Below, one piece after another: positions 1 to 6,164 of a stretch of 6,194 nt of DNA. The notes beneath the pieces were generated by a model that worked only from the letters and a program-made list of their open reading frames with translations, did not search any database and was not told the origin of the DNA. Both the position numbers and the translations under genes were made by a program. Numbering within the stretch: the stretch's first letter is position 1; each line of letters opens with the position of its first letter. Source of the stretch: Paracoccaceae bacterium (lineage in GTDB: Bacteria; Pseudomonadota; Alphaproteobacteria; Rhodobacterales; Rhodobacteraceae); contig SKWJ01000188.1 of the NCBI GenBank assembly GCA_007128995.1, positions 1 to 6,194 on the forward strand, written 5' to 3'.

Positions 1-452
1 ATCGTATCGGCTGCCGCGGCCAGATGCTGCGCATCCTGGTCGCTGCCATGATATCCCGACACGACAGGCACGCCTGCGCCCTCCATCAGGACCTTGGCGG
101 CATCCTTCAGCCCCATCGCGCGGATCGCATCGGCAGAGGGTCCAATGAAGATCAGACCCGCAGCCTCGACAGCATCCACGAAATCGGGATTCTCGGACAG
201 AAATCCGTAGCCTGGGTGGATAGCCTGTGCGCCCCGATCCAGCGCTGCCTGAATGATGACATCGCCGCGCAAGTAACTGTCGCGTGGTGCAGACCCACCG
301 ATATGCACAGCCTCATCAGCGAAGCTCACATGCTGGGCACGGGTATCTGCATCGGAGTAGACGGCCACTGTCCGCACCCCAAGCGCACGCGCCGAACGCA
401 TGATGCGAAGGGCGATTTCTCCGCGATTGGCGATCAGGATCTTGTCGAACAT
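1..452 (-). CDS. mccA: 3-Methylcrotonyl-CoA carboxylase biotin-containing alpha subunit, N-terminal part (runs off left edge)
   Basis: This gene encodes the ATP-dependent biotin carboxylase and biotin-carrier subunit of cytoplasmic methylcrotonyl-CoA carboxylase (leucine degradation). I translated the minus strand directly. It opens MFDKILIANRGEIALRI, the standard biotin carboxylase N-terminus, followed by VYSDADTRAQHV, the IHPGYGFLSEN motif near residue 78, IGPS, and the Lys-containing MGLKDAAK segment near residue 119. The GVPVVSGYHG stretch after it resembles MccA more than AccC or PccA. Only about 150 of an expected 640-670 residues are present; the ATP-grasp core and biotin domain lie outside the window. 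The ATG at 452-450 has an AAGGA Shine-Dalgarno (462-466) with a 9-nt spacer. The gene follows mccB by 41 nt with no terminator, so it is very probably cotranscribed. A propionyl- or acetyl-CoA carboxylase subunit is the alternative, but the adjoining mccB and ivd argue against it. Confidence 0.93.
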   Translation of the reverse strand, partial: MFDKILIANRGEIALRIMRSARALGVRTVAVYSDADTRAQHVSFADEAVHIGGSAPRDSYLRGDVIIQAALDRGAQAIHPGYGFLSENPDFVDAVEAAGLIFIGPSADAIRAMGLKDAAKVLMEGAGVPVVSGYHGSDQDAQHLAAAADT

Positions 453-493
453 GCCAGATTTTCCTTGCTCAGTGACAGTCAGCCTAGCCACCG

Positions 494-2098
494 CTACATG
501 CGGAACAAGCCAAATCGCGTATCCGGGATCGGGGTGTTCAGGCTTGCAGAAAGCGACAAAGCCAGCACCTGTCTGGAATGCCGCGGATCAATGATCCCGT
601 CATCCCAAAGCCGCGCGCTGGCATAAAGCGGGTGCGACTGACGCTCGAACATCTCGATCGTTGGCCGCTTGAATTCAGCTTCTTCCTCTGCGCTCCAGTC
701 CTGGCCCGCGCGCTCAGTCGCGTCGCGCTTGACGGTTGCAAGCACACCGGCGGCTTGCGCACCTCCCATCACAGAGATCCGCGAATTCGGCCATGTCCAC
801 AAAAACCGCGGCGAATAGGCCCGCCCAGCCATACCATAATTCCCAGCACCGAAACTTCCCCCGACCAGCATTGTGATCTTTGGAACTGATGTCGTGGCGA
901 CAGCGGTCACCATTTTGGCGCCGTGGCGCGCGATCCCTTCATTCTCATATTTCCGCCCGACCATGAACCCGGTGATATTCTGCAAGAAAACAAGAGGGAT
1001 GCGTCGCTGCGAGCAGAGCTCAATAAAATGAGCGCCTTTTACAGCAGCTTCTGAGAACAGCACGCCGTTATTGGCAACGATCCCAACCGGCCAGCCCATC
1101 ACATGCGCGAAGCCAGTCACCAGAGTTTCGCCAAAGCGCGCCTTGAATTCATCAAATCGCGACCCGTCGACCAGCCGTGCGATCACCTCTCTGATGTCAT
1201 AAGGGGTTCGCAGATCCGCTGGCACGACACCAAGTAGCTCTTGGGGATCATAGGCGGGGGCCTCGACTGGCTGACGCTGTAATGCATAGCCCGCTGGATC
1301 GCCAAGATGGCTGACCGCGCGCCGCGCCAGTGCAAGCGCATGTGCGTCATCTTCGGCCAGATAATCAGCAACCCCGGACAGCCGCGTGTGCACCTCTCCG
1401 CCGCCCAGATCCTCTGCGGTCACGACCTCTCCGGTGGCGGCCTTCACCAGTGGCGGGCCAGCAAGAAAGATCGTGCCCTGTGCTTTGACGATGATGGTCA
1501 CATCCGACATCGCCGGCACATAGGCCCCGCCGGCGGTGCATGACCCCATCACCACTGCAATCTGTGCGATCCCCTTCGCGCTCATCTGCGCCTGATTGTA
1601 GAAAATACGCCCGAAATGATCACGATCAGGAAAGACCTCGTCCTGATTGGGCAGGTTCGCGCCACCCGAATCCACCAGATAGATACAGGGCAGATGGTTC
1701 TCTTCAGCAATCTCTTGCGCGCGCAGATGCTTTTTGACGGTCATCGGGTAATATGTGCCGCCCTTCACTGTCGCGTCATTACAGACGATCATGCAGTCAC
1801 GCCCGGACACACGGCCGATACCTGCGATCACCCCGGCGCAAGGCGCTGCCCCTCCATAAAGCCCATGCGCAGCCGTCAGCCCCACCTCGAGGAAGGGCGA
1901 TCCCGCATCCAGCAGATTGGCGACCCGGTCGCGCGGCAGCATTTTGCCGCGCGCGACATGGCGCGCGCGCGGTCTCTCGCCGCCGCCGGCCCGCGCGAGG
2001 GCCTGTGCGGCCTCGACCTCTGCCAGGGCGGCCTCATGCGCGGCACGATTGGTCCGGAACAGTTCGGACCCGGTCAGGATCGAAGATTGAAGCTTCAT
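494..2098 (-). CDS. mccB: 3-Methylcrotonyl-CoA carboxylase beta (carboxyltransferase) subunit
   Basis: MccB transfers the carboxyl group from carboxybiotin on MccA to 3-methylcrotonyl-CoA, giving 3-methylglutaconyl-CoA in leucine catabolism. The 534-residue protein is full length for the family and has the two crotonase-fold halves of a carboxyltransferase. The N-half carries [12 protein letters not shown] (113-124), [20 protein letters not shown] (141-160) and [15 protein letters not shown] (185-199). The C-half carries [13 protein letters not shown] (343-355), QNITGFMVG (373-381), [11 protein letters not shown] (413-423) and [10 protein letters not shown] (444-453), whose glycine-rich loops form the CoA and biotin oxyanion sites. 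The [11 protein letters not shown] and [20 protein letters not shown] stretches favour MccB over PccB. The ATG at 2098-2096 is preceded by AAAGGA (2108-2113) with 9-nt spacing. It lies upstream of mccA and 338 nt after the DUF1622 gene, so it may have its own promoter or leader signal (see the inverted repeat at 2141-2166). No frameshift or missing motif was seen. Confidence 0.97.
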   Translation of the reverse strand: MKLQSSILTGSELFRTNRAAHEAALAEVEAAQALARAGGGERPRARHVARGKMLPRDRVANLLDAGSPFLEVGLTAAHGLYGGAAPCAGVIAGIGRVSGRDCMIVCNDATVKGGTYYPMTVKKHLRAQEIAEENHLPCIYLVDSGGANLPNQDEVFPDRDHFGRIFYNQAQMSAKGIAQIAVVMGSCTAGGAYVPAMSDVTIIVKAQGTIFLAGPPLVKAATGEVVTAEDLGGGEVHTRLSGVADYLAEDDAHALALARRAVSHLGDPAGYALQRQPVEAPAYDPQELLGVVPADLRTPYDIREVIARLVDGSRFDEFKARFGETLVTGFAHVMGWPVGIVANNGVLFSEAAVKGAHFIELCSQRRIPLVFLQNITGFMVGRKYENEGIARHGAKMVTAVATTSVPKITMLVGGSFGAGNYGMAGRAYSPRFLWTWPNSRISVMGGAQAAGVLATVKRDATERAGQDWSAEEEAEFKRPTIEMFERQSHPLYASARLWDDGIIDPRHSRQVLALSLSASLNTPIPDTRFGLFRM

Positions 2099-2140
2099 GC
2101 CGTCACATCCTTTGTCTTTCTTACTGCGCGCAGTTCCCGA

Positions 2141-2166
2141 CCGATATCATTCGCACCTGATATCGG
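2141..2166. promoter_or_regulatory. Perfect 9-bp inverted repeat in the mccB leader
   Basis: CCGATATCA (2141-2149) and TGATATCGG (2158-2166) are exact reverse complements separated by 8 nt. The element lies 42 nt upstream of the mccB start codon and upstream of its Shine-Dalgarno. Each arm also contains the self-palindrome GATATC, so the element equally reads as two GATATC half-sites 16 bp apart. No T-run follows in the direction of transcription, which argues against an intrinsic terminator. It could be a repressor or activator operator for an internal mccB promoter, or an mRNA hairpin that stabilises or processes the transcript. The sequence is seen directly; the function is inferred. Confidence 0.4.
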
Positions 2167-2215
2167 GCCGCAATTGCAGCGCATAGCCACGCGTCGGTTC
2201 CATCACGCAGCGATA

Positions 2216-2316
2216 CTGGGCCCCGCCCGCGGCGGACCTGCCATGCCCGCGACGCAAATATCCGCCAGTGACAGACTGCCGCCGCACATCAGTCCATCGC
2301 CTCCGACGTCTCAGAT
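2216..2316 (-). pseudogene. Possible glutathione S-transferase remnant (weak)
   Basis: Reading the minus strand, one short frame gives GGDGLMCGGSLSLADICVAG. The order L-C-G-G-x-x-SLADI resembles the helix-capping segment (S/T-x-x-D, within a 'SLADI' box) in the C-terminal domain of glutathione S-transferases. A stop lies just upstream in the same frame. The frame ends within about ten codons downstream of the resemblance. No thioredoxin-fold half could be recognised upstream. If real, it is a short relic of a gene once carried in the ivd-mcc operon. The match is about 20 residues judged by eye, so chance resemblance is quite possible. Confidence 0.2.
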
Positions 2317-2436
2317 CGCAGTGCATGTTGCTGAGCTCCGGGGCGATCATGCCCTCGCGCCGCTTATCGTCGCCCCCGATGCGCGTGCGCGCACTTCCCT
2401 TGCACGGCAATGATTGCAGAACCGCGACTGGCCGTA

Positions 2437-2829
2437 TCACAAGTCGTTCTCCTCGTTCCTGATCTGCTGAATTTCGTGTTCCAGAAAGTAACTGATGACA
2501 GATCGTATCAGCACGAGAAGTGCCAGAAACAGCAGGCTTTCAAGCGAGGCGGACAGAAGGGTCATCAGGATATCCGCAACGATGAACACCTCCAACGCCA
2601 TCAGGATGTAGCGGGCAAGCACGATCCGGCCGAGATTGGCGCGCGTCGTCCGCGCCACCATGTCCGAGCCTGCAAACTCACTGCTGAGATATCCTTTGGC
2701 AAACCGCGCCAGCCCAACAAAAAGGATCACGACCGCAAATAACTCGATCACCAGCACCGCCCAACCCAACCAACCGGCAAGGAGTGGCAAGTGATCTCCA
2801 ATCGCGATGGCGCGGTGTGTGTCGAACAT
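2437..2829 (-). CDS. Small inner-membrane protein, DUF1622 family
   Basis: This 130-residue integral membrane protein has no known biochemical function. Hydrophobic segments lie at about residues 15-42 (LPLLAGWLGWAVLVIELFAV onward), 69-91 and 95-116, giving about three transmembrane helices with a charged linker (SDMVARTTRANLGR) between the first two. The C-terminal half, with RIVLARYILMALEVFIVADI followed by VLIRSVISYFLEHEI, matches the pattern I associate with the DUF1622 membrane family (ARY-L-ALE-ADI then a IR-x-x-x-x-YFLE tail). No signal peptide or catalytic motif is visible. The ATG (2829-2827) lies 14 nt after the ivd stop, so it is probably cotranscribed and perhaps translationally coupled to ivd; the only Shine-Dalgarno candidate is a weak GCGGGGC. 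An internal TTG 39 nt downstream, preceded by GGAG, is a less likely start because it would trim into the first helix. A role in leucine catabolism is not evident from its sequence. Confidence 0.75.
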   Translation of the reverse strand: MFDTHRAIAIGDHLPLLAGWLGWAVLVIELFAVVILFVGLARFAKGYLSSEFAGSDMVARTTRANLGRIVLARYILMALEVFIVADILMTLLSASLESLLFLALLVLIRSVISYFLEHEIQQIRNEENDL

Positions 2830-2843
2830 CGGACTGCCCCGCT

Positions 2844-4007
2844 CTACCGCATCGCCGCCATCAATTCGCGTCCGACCAGCATACGCCGGATCTCCGATGT
2901 GCCTGCCCCGATTTCCATCAGCTTTGCGTCGCGGAACAAACGGCTGACCGCACTGTCATTCATGAACCCCGCGCCGCCCATCGCCTGAACGGCCTGATGC
3001 GCCTGTTTCATCGCCTCTTCCGATGCATAGAGGACGCAAGCCGCCGCATCAGCGCGCGTCACGTCACCCCGGTCGCAGGCTTTCGCCACCTCATAGACAT
3101 AGGCGCGGGCAGAGTTCATCGCCGTATACATATCTGCGATCTTGCCCTGCATCAGTTGAAAGCTGCCAATCGGCTGGCCGAATTGATGACGGTCGCGCAA
3201 GTATGGCATGATCTCATCCAGACAGGCCGCCATGATCCCGGTGCCGATTCCCGACAAGACGACACGTTCATAATCCAGCCCGGACATCAGCACCCGAACG
3301 CCCTTGCCCTCTTCGCCCAGCACGTTTTCGAACGGAACCTCGACATCTTCGAAGACAAGTTCTGCCGTATTGGACCCGCGCATTCCAAGCTTGTCGAAAT
3401 GCGGGCTTGTCGAAAACCCCGTCATGGTTTTCTCTATCAGAAAGGCCGTGATCCCTTTTGACCCCACCGACGGATCAGTTTTGGCATAGACAACCAGGAC
3501 ATGCGCATCCGGGCCATTTGTGATCCAGTATTTGGTTCCGTTCAGCACAAAGCGGTCATTCATCTTTTCGGCGCGCAGCTTCATGCCGACCACGTCAGAC
3601 CCCGCGCCCGCCTCGGACATGGCCAGCGCGCCAACATGCTCACCCGAGATCAGCTTGGGCAAGAATTTCGCGCGTTGAGCATCATTACCGTTGAGCTTGA
3701 TCTGGTTCACGCAAAGATTGCTATGCGCCCCATAAGACAGTGAGACCGAGGCAGAAGCGCGGGCAATCTCTTCGATGGCGATCACATGCGCAAGATAACC
3801 CATGCCGGCGCCGCCCATCTCTTCGGGGACGGTGATTCCCAGAAGGCCCAACTCTCCCATCTCGCGCCAGAGTTCATTAGGAAATGCGTTCGAGCGGTCC
3901 ACCTCTGCCGCCAGCGGCTTGATGCGCTCCTGCGCCCAGCGATGCACCATATCGCGCAGCGCGTTAACGTCGTCACCCAGATCGAATGTCATCGATGCTG
4001 TGAACAT
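2844..4007 (-). CDS. ivd: Isovaleryl-CoA dehydrogenase
   Basis: Ivd is an FAD-dependent acyl-CoA dehydrogenase that oxidises isovaleryl-CoA to 3-methylcrotonyl-CoA, passing electrons to electron-transfer flavoprotein. The 387-residue protein shows the complete family architecture. It has an N-terminal helical domain with the isovaleryl-type stretch [12 protein letters not shown] (92-103), the FAD/substrate segment [13 protein letters not shown] (127-139), YWITNG (160-165), [14 protein letters not shown] (204-217), and the C-terminal signature QAMGGAGFM (341-349) followed by [17 protein letters not shown] (359-375). The Glu in [10 protein letters not shown] (residue 247) aligns with the catalytic base used by isovaleryl-CoA dehydrogenases, which sits elsewhere in short/medium-chain enzymes. 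I chose the ATG at 4007 rather than one 18 nt upstream at 4025, because a strong GGGAGGG Shine-Dalgarno (4017-4023) overlaps the upstream codon and sits 9 nt before 4007. It is the first gene of the leucine operon, with the product of its reaction feeding MccA/MccB. Confidence 0.96.
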   Translation of the reverse strand: MFTASMTFDLGDDVNALRDMVHRWAQERIKPLAAEVDRSNAFPNELWREMGELGLLGITVPEEMGGAGMGYLAHVIAIEEIARASASVSLSYGAHSNLCVNQIKLNGNDAQRAKFLPKLISGEHVGALAMSEAGAGSDVVGMKLRAEKMNDRFVLNGTKYWITNGPDAHVLVVYAKTDPSVGSKGITAFLIEKTMTGFSTSPHFDKLGMRGSNTAELVFEDVEVPFENVLGEEGKGVRVLMSGLDYERVVLSGIGTGIMAACLDEIMPYLRDRHQFGQPIGSFQLMQGKIADMYTAMNSARAYVYEVAKACDRGDVTRADAAACVLYASEEAMKQAHQAVQAMGGAGFMNDSAVSRLFRDAKLMEIGAGTSEIRRMLVGRELMAAMR

Positions 4008-4016
4008 GGCGCAAAG

Positions 4017-4023
4017 CCCTCCC
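4017..4023 (-). promoter_or_regulatory. Ribosome binding site that fixes the ivd start
   Basis: The minus strand reads GGGAGGG here, 9 nt before the ATG at 4007-4005. An upstream in-frame ATG at 4025-4023 overlaps this Shine-Dalgarno, so starting there would add six residues (MGGLCA) absent from typical family N-termini and would leave that start without a ribosome binding site. Confidence 0.7.
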
Positions 4024-4025
4024 AT

Positions 4026-4047
4026 AAACTGAACGCTTGTTCATTTT
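4026..4047. promoter_or_regulatory. Palindromic operator candidate at the ivd promoter
   Basis: The core TGAAC-N4-GTTCA (4030-4043) is a perfect inverted repeat with a 4-bp centre. After one mismatch on each side it continues with AAA/TTT flanks, making a 22-bp near-palindrome. It partly overlaps the predicted -10 box of the ivd promoter and covers its expected transcription start, the usual place for a repressor. GAAC-N4-GTTC symmetry is common among operators of TetR-family regulators of acyl-CoA metabolism. No such regulator gene lies in the window, so the cognate protein is unknown. Confidence 0.45.
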
Positions 4048-4074
4048 TTAAGCCACCAGCGTGGGCAGCGTCAA
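4045..4074 (-). promoter_or_regulatory. Predicted sigma70-type promoter of the ivd operon
   Basis: On the minus strand TTGACG (4069-4074, five of six matches to the -35 consensus) is followed after 18 bp by TAAAAA (4045-4050, four of six matches to the -10 box). Transcription would start near 4038, giving a leader of about 30 nt before the ivd ATG. The predicted start falls inside the palindrome at 4026-4047. Confidence 0.45.
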
Positions 4075-4127
4075 ATGATTCCTTCGAAGTGTAGCGCAAA
4101 CAGGATGGATTGCACCTTCGCGAAACC

Positions 4128-4144
4128 TGCCGCATGTTACGGCA
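4128..4144. promoter_or_regulatory. Short inverted repeat in the nucleoside hydrolase leader
   Basis: TGCCG (4128-4132) and CGGCA (4140-4144) are exact reverse complements separated by 7 nt, ending 22 nt before the nucleoside hydrolase start codon. It could be an operator or a small leader hairpin. No strong sigma70 promoter is evident for this gene: the best pair, TTGCAC (4110-4115) and CATGTT (4133-4138), is poor. Five-bp arms arise readily by chance. Confidence 0.2.
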
Positions 4145-4154
4145 AAATTGCACT

Positions 4155-4158
4155 GGAG
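4155..4158 (+). promoter_or_regulatory. Ribosome binding site that fixes the nucleoside hydrolase start
   Basis: GGAG lies 8 nt before the ATG at 4167. The open frame extends upstream to another ATG at 4110, but that codon has no comparable Shine-Dalgarno and would add 19 residues ahead of the family's usual N-terminus, whose catalytic DTDPG motif should begin around residue 8. Confidence 0.65.
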
Positions 4159-4166
4159 ATACGCGC

Positions 4167-5102
4167 ATGAGACGCAAGATCATAATTGACACGGACCCCG
4201 GACAGGATGACGCTGTTGCGATCCTTCTTGCTCTGGCCTCCGACGAGTTGGAGCTTCTTGGGATTACCTGTGTCGCTGGTAATGTACCGCTGTCGCTGAC
4301 AGCAAAGAACGCGCGGATCGTGTGTGAATTGGCAAACCGCCCAGAAATCCGGGTTTTTGCAGGATGCAATGCGCCCATCAAGCGCAAGCTGGTTACGGCC
4401 GAACATGTGCATGGCAAGACCGGATTGGACGGGATCACCCTGCCCGATCCAGCCATGCCATTGCAGGATCAACACGCCGTCGATTTCCTGATCGAGACGT
4501 TGATGCGTGAACCCTCCGGCACAGTGACCTTGTGCCCGATTGGACCATTGACCAACATAGCCACCGCTATGCAGCGTGCTCCAGAGATCATTTCGCGCAT
4601 CGAACAGATCGTCTTGATGGGGGGCGCCTATTTTGAAGTGGGCAACATCACGCCGACAGCCGAATTCAATATCTATGTGGATCCAGAAGCAGCGAAAATC
4701 GTCTTCGACTCAGGCGCACCGCTTGTGGTGATGCCACTCGATGTGACGCATAAAGCCCTTACCACCCGCGCCCGCGTCGAAACCTTCCGGGCGATGCCTG
4801 GCAAGGTCGGCCCTGCCGTAGCAAGTTGGACGGATTTCTTTGAACGCTTCGACAAGGAAAAATACGGATCCGAGGGCGCGCCGTTACATGACCCCTGCAC
4901 GATCGCCTATCTGATCAAGCCCGAGTTATTCTCGGGCCGCGAAATAAATGTCGAGATCGAGACAGGATCCGAGCTGACCCTTGGCATGACCGTTGCTGAT
5001 TGGTGGCGCGTTACGAAACGACCAGCCAATGCGCTGTTCATAGGTGACATCGATGCAGAAGGCTTTTTCGCCCTTCTGGCTGAACGCATCGCCCGCCTAT
5101 AG
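4167..5102 (+). CDS. Nucleoside hydrolase (inosine-uridine preferring type)
   Basis: This enzyme hydrolyses the N-glycosidic bond of ribonucleosides to give the free base and ribose, a salvage step; substrate preference cannot be read from sequence alone. The 311-residue length is typical. Every hallmark is present and, with the ATG at 4167, numbering falls in register with the Crithidia inosine-uridine hydrolase: the Ca2+/ribose motif DTDPGQDDA (D8-A16, with D10, D14 and D15), N39 in VAGNV, H82 in VHGKTGLDG, PIGPLTNIA (124-132), MGGAYFEVGN (151-160), N160, E166 and N168 in TPTAEFNIYVDPEAA, and H241-D242 in LHDPC. H82 and H241 point to the inosine-uridine class, in which they contact or protonate the leaving base. 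A pyrimidine-preferring enzyme (RihA/RihB-like) remains possible. There is no signal peptide, so it is cytoplasmic. It is divergent from ivd and 32 nt upstream of the LysR gene, with which it may be cotranscribed. Confidence 0.94.
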   Translation: MRRKIIIDTDPGQDDAVAILLALASDELELLGITCVAGNVPLSLTAKNARIVCELANRPEIRVFAGCNAPIKRKLVTAEHVHGKTGLDGITLPDPAMPLQDQHAVDFLIETLMREPSGTVTLCPIGPLTNIATAMQRAPEIISRIEQIVLMGGAYFEVGNITPTAEFNIYVDPEAAKIVFDSGAPLVVMPLDVTHKALTTRARVETFRAMPGKVGPAVASWTDFFERFDKEKYGSEGAPLHDPCTIAYLIKPELFSGREINVEIETGSELTLGMTVADWWRVTKRPANALFIGDIDAEGFFALLAERIARL

Positions 5103-5134
5103 CCGCGAGGGAGCACTCTGACAGTGATGGCGCA

Positions 5135-6070
5135 ATGAAGATCACGCTCAAGCAATTGCAGTATTTTCGCGCACTCGCGCAATGCCGGAATTTCGGGCGC
5201 GCGGCAGAGATGGTGAATGTCACCCAACCCGCCCTCTCGATGCAGATCCGCGACCTTGAGGCAGCACTCGGCGTGCAGCTTGTTGAACGGCTACCGCGCG
5301 ATGTCCGGCTGACGCGCGAGGGTCGCGGCGTTCTTGAACGCGCCGAACGGGTGCTGGCCGAGGCAATGGAACTGGAAGCCTCGGCGCATCATGCAACACT
5401 TGGGGCGGCGCTGAATCTTGGCATGATCCCGACTGTCGCGCCGTACCTTCTTGGTGGCATGTTGGCGCGTCTGCGGGCAACCGACATTTCACGCGATCTG
5501 CGCCTGCGCGAGGCCCAGACTGCGGATCTTCTGGCGGCTTTGCGCGATGGCAGGCTGGATGCTGTCGTGCTGGCCGACCTGGTCTACAGCGCTGACCTGC
5601 ACGTGGAGCCACTGTTTCGGGACCATTTTCTGCTGGCAGGGTCGCAGGCCCGCCTTGAGCAGTCCGCAAAAGAATCCGAGGCGCTGCGCCCCATGGCGCT
5701 GCGCCCCGATCAGCTTCTGCTGCTGGATGAAGGTCATTGCCTTGCAGATCAAGCCCTAGATCTGTGCCAGCTTGATCGCCGTCAAACACGGCTTGATCTC
5801 GGCGCCTCGTCCCTTGCGACGCTCTGCGGATTGGTGGCGCAGGGTTTTGGCCTGACATTCCTGCCTGAAACAGCAGTACCCGCAGAAGCCGCGGCAGCGC
5901 CAGAGATGCGCCTGCGCCGATTTGACGCGCCTGAGCCAGCGCGCGAACTCGTCCTGGCCCGCAGGCAAACCAGTGGAGGCGGAGACTGGTTTGATGACCT
6001 GCATACCCATCTTTGCGCTGCCGGGGATGATCTGCTATCTCGTGCCCGACGGATCGCGCCCCAGATCTGA
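5135..6070 (+). CDS. oxyR: OxyR-type LysR-family peroxide-responsive transcription regulator
   Basis: This is a DNA-binding regulator that normally activates peroxide-defence genes when an intramolecular disulfide forms. The 311-residue protein has an N-terminal LysR helix-turn-helix (about 5-64: LKQLQYFRALAQCRNFGRAA, then VTQPALSMQIRDLE), a linker helix, and a periplasmic-binding-like sensor domain (about 92-300). The sensor segment LLLDEGHCLADQALDLC carries C202 and C211, nine residues apart as in the E. coli C199/C208 redox pair. Neighbouring H201 and D205 and T100 in the GMIPTVAPYLL stretch are also conserved. SSLATLCGLVAQGFGLTFLP (225-244) matches the OxyR C-terminal subdomain. The ATG at 5135 has only a weak upstream GATGG, and no in-frame alternative start lies between it and the previous stop. 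It follows the nucleoside hydrolase by 32 nt and precedes guaB, with no katG or ahpC in view. C17, C230 and C294 are additional cysteines. OxyR identity is strong; its targets are not shown here. Confidence 0.9.
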   Translation: MKITLKQLQYFRALAQCRNFGRAAEMVNVTQPALSMQIRDLEAALGVQLVERLPRDVRLTREGRGVLERAERVLAEAMELEASAHHATLGAALNLGMIPTVAPYLLGGMLARLRATDISRDLRLREAQTADLLAALRDGRLDAVVLADLVYSADLHVEPLFRDHFLLAGSQARLEQSAKESEALRPMALRPDQLLLLDEGHCLADQALDLCQLDRRQTRLDLGASSLATLCGLVAQGFGLTFLPETAVPAEAAAAPEMRLRRFDAPEPARELVLARRQTSGGGDWFDDLHTHLCAAGDDLLSRARRIAPQI

Positions 6071-6099
6071 ACACGAGGCCAAGTGCCGGCATTGAGGGG

Positions 6100-6125
6100 T
6101 TTTCATTTTCTGCCATACATGAAAA
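6100..6125. promoter_or_regulatory. Inverted repeat between oxyR and guaB
   Basis: TTTTCAT (6100-6106) and ATGAAAA (6119-6125) are exact reverse complements separated by 12 nt. The AT-rich element lies 40 nt before the guaB start codon. It may be an operator site for guaB or a weak hairpin at the end of the oxyR transcript. AT-rich 7-bp arms with a 12-nt loop make a poor terminator. Function is inferred. Confidence 0.25.
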
Positions 6126-6164
6126 AGGAAACTGCCAAGCGATCCACCCACAAGGAGTCTGGTC

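Larger units (their letters stand above)
2099..2436. other. 338-bp stretch without a convincing intact gene, between the DUF1622 gene and mccB
   Basis: This is a long gap inside an otherwise tight operon. It contains the mccB Shine-Dalgarno and the 9-bp inverted repeat at 2141-2166. On the minus strand a 97-codon frame starts with GTG at 2440-2438, overlapping the DUF1622 stop codon (GTGA), and ends at 2147. Its product is Arg/Cys-rich and matches no family I recognise. A second minus-strand frame (about 2216-2316) encodes LMCGGSLSLADICVAGMAG, which faintly resembles the C-domain of glutathione S-transferases (L-G-x-x-x-SLADI) but is bracketed by stops. The region could be a decayed gene, a small unrecognised gene, or a non-coding spacer. 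No clear rho-independent terminator was seen. Confidence 0.5.

Noticed and set aside
1..452. Propionyl-CoA or acetyl-CoA carboxylase biotin carboxylase in place of mccA
   Set aside because: The N-terminal motifs are shared by all three, but the immediate upstream gene is clearly mccB and the operon starts with ivd, which fits methylcrotonyl-CoA carboxylase.
24..626. 200-codon open frame on the plus strand
   Set aside because: It is antisense to mccA and the end of mccB; the minus-strand translation has unmistakable biotin carboxylase motifs.
2141..2166. Reading the inverted repeat as a rho-independent terminator
   Set aside because: No T-run follows the hairpin in the direction of transcription, and it sits just before mccB, where a terminator would cut off the gene.
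1616..2413. 265-codon open frame on the plus strand
   Set aside because: It is antisense to mccB for more than half its length and continues into the gap. The product is His/Arg/Ala-rich without domains and it has no supporting ribosome binding site.
2784..3461. 225-codon open frame on the plus strand
   Set aside because: It is antisense to ivd and the DUF1622 gene and shows no family resemblance.
4110..4166. Upstream ATG extension of the nucleoside hydrolase
   Set aside because: The extra 19 residues (MHLRETCRML onward) do not fit the family N-terminus, and the ATG at 4167 has a proper Shine-Dalgarno.
5220..6116. 298-codon open frame on the minus strand
   Set aside because: It lies almost entirely antisense to the well-supported oxyR gene, and its product is a low-complexity Arg/Ala/Pro/Gln-rich sequence with no recognisable domain, as expected of a shadow frame in high-GC DNA.
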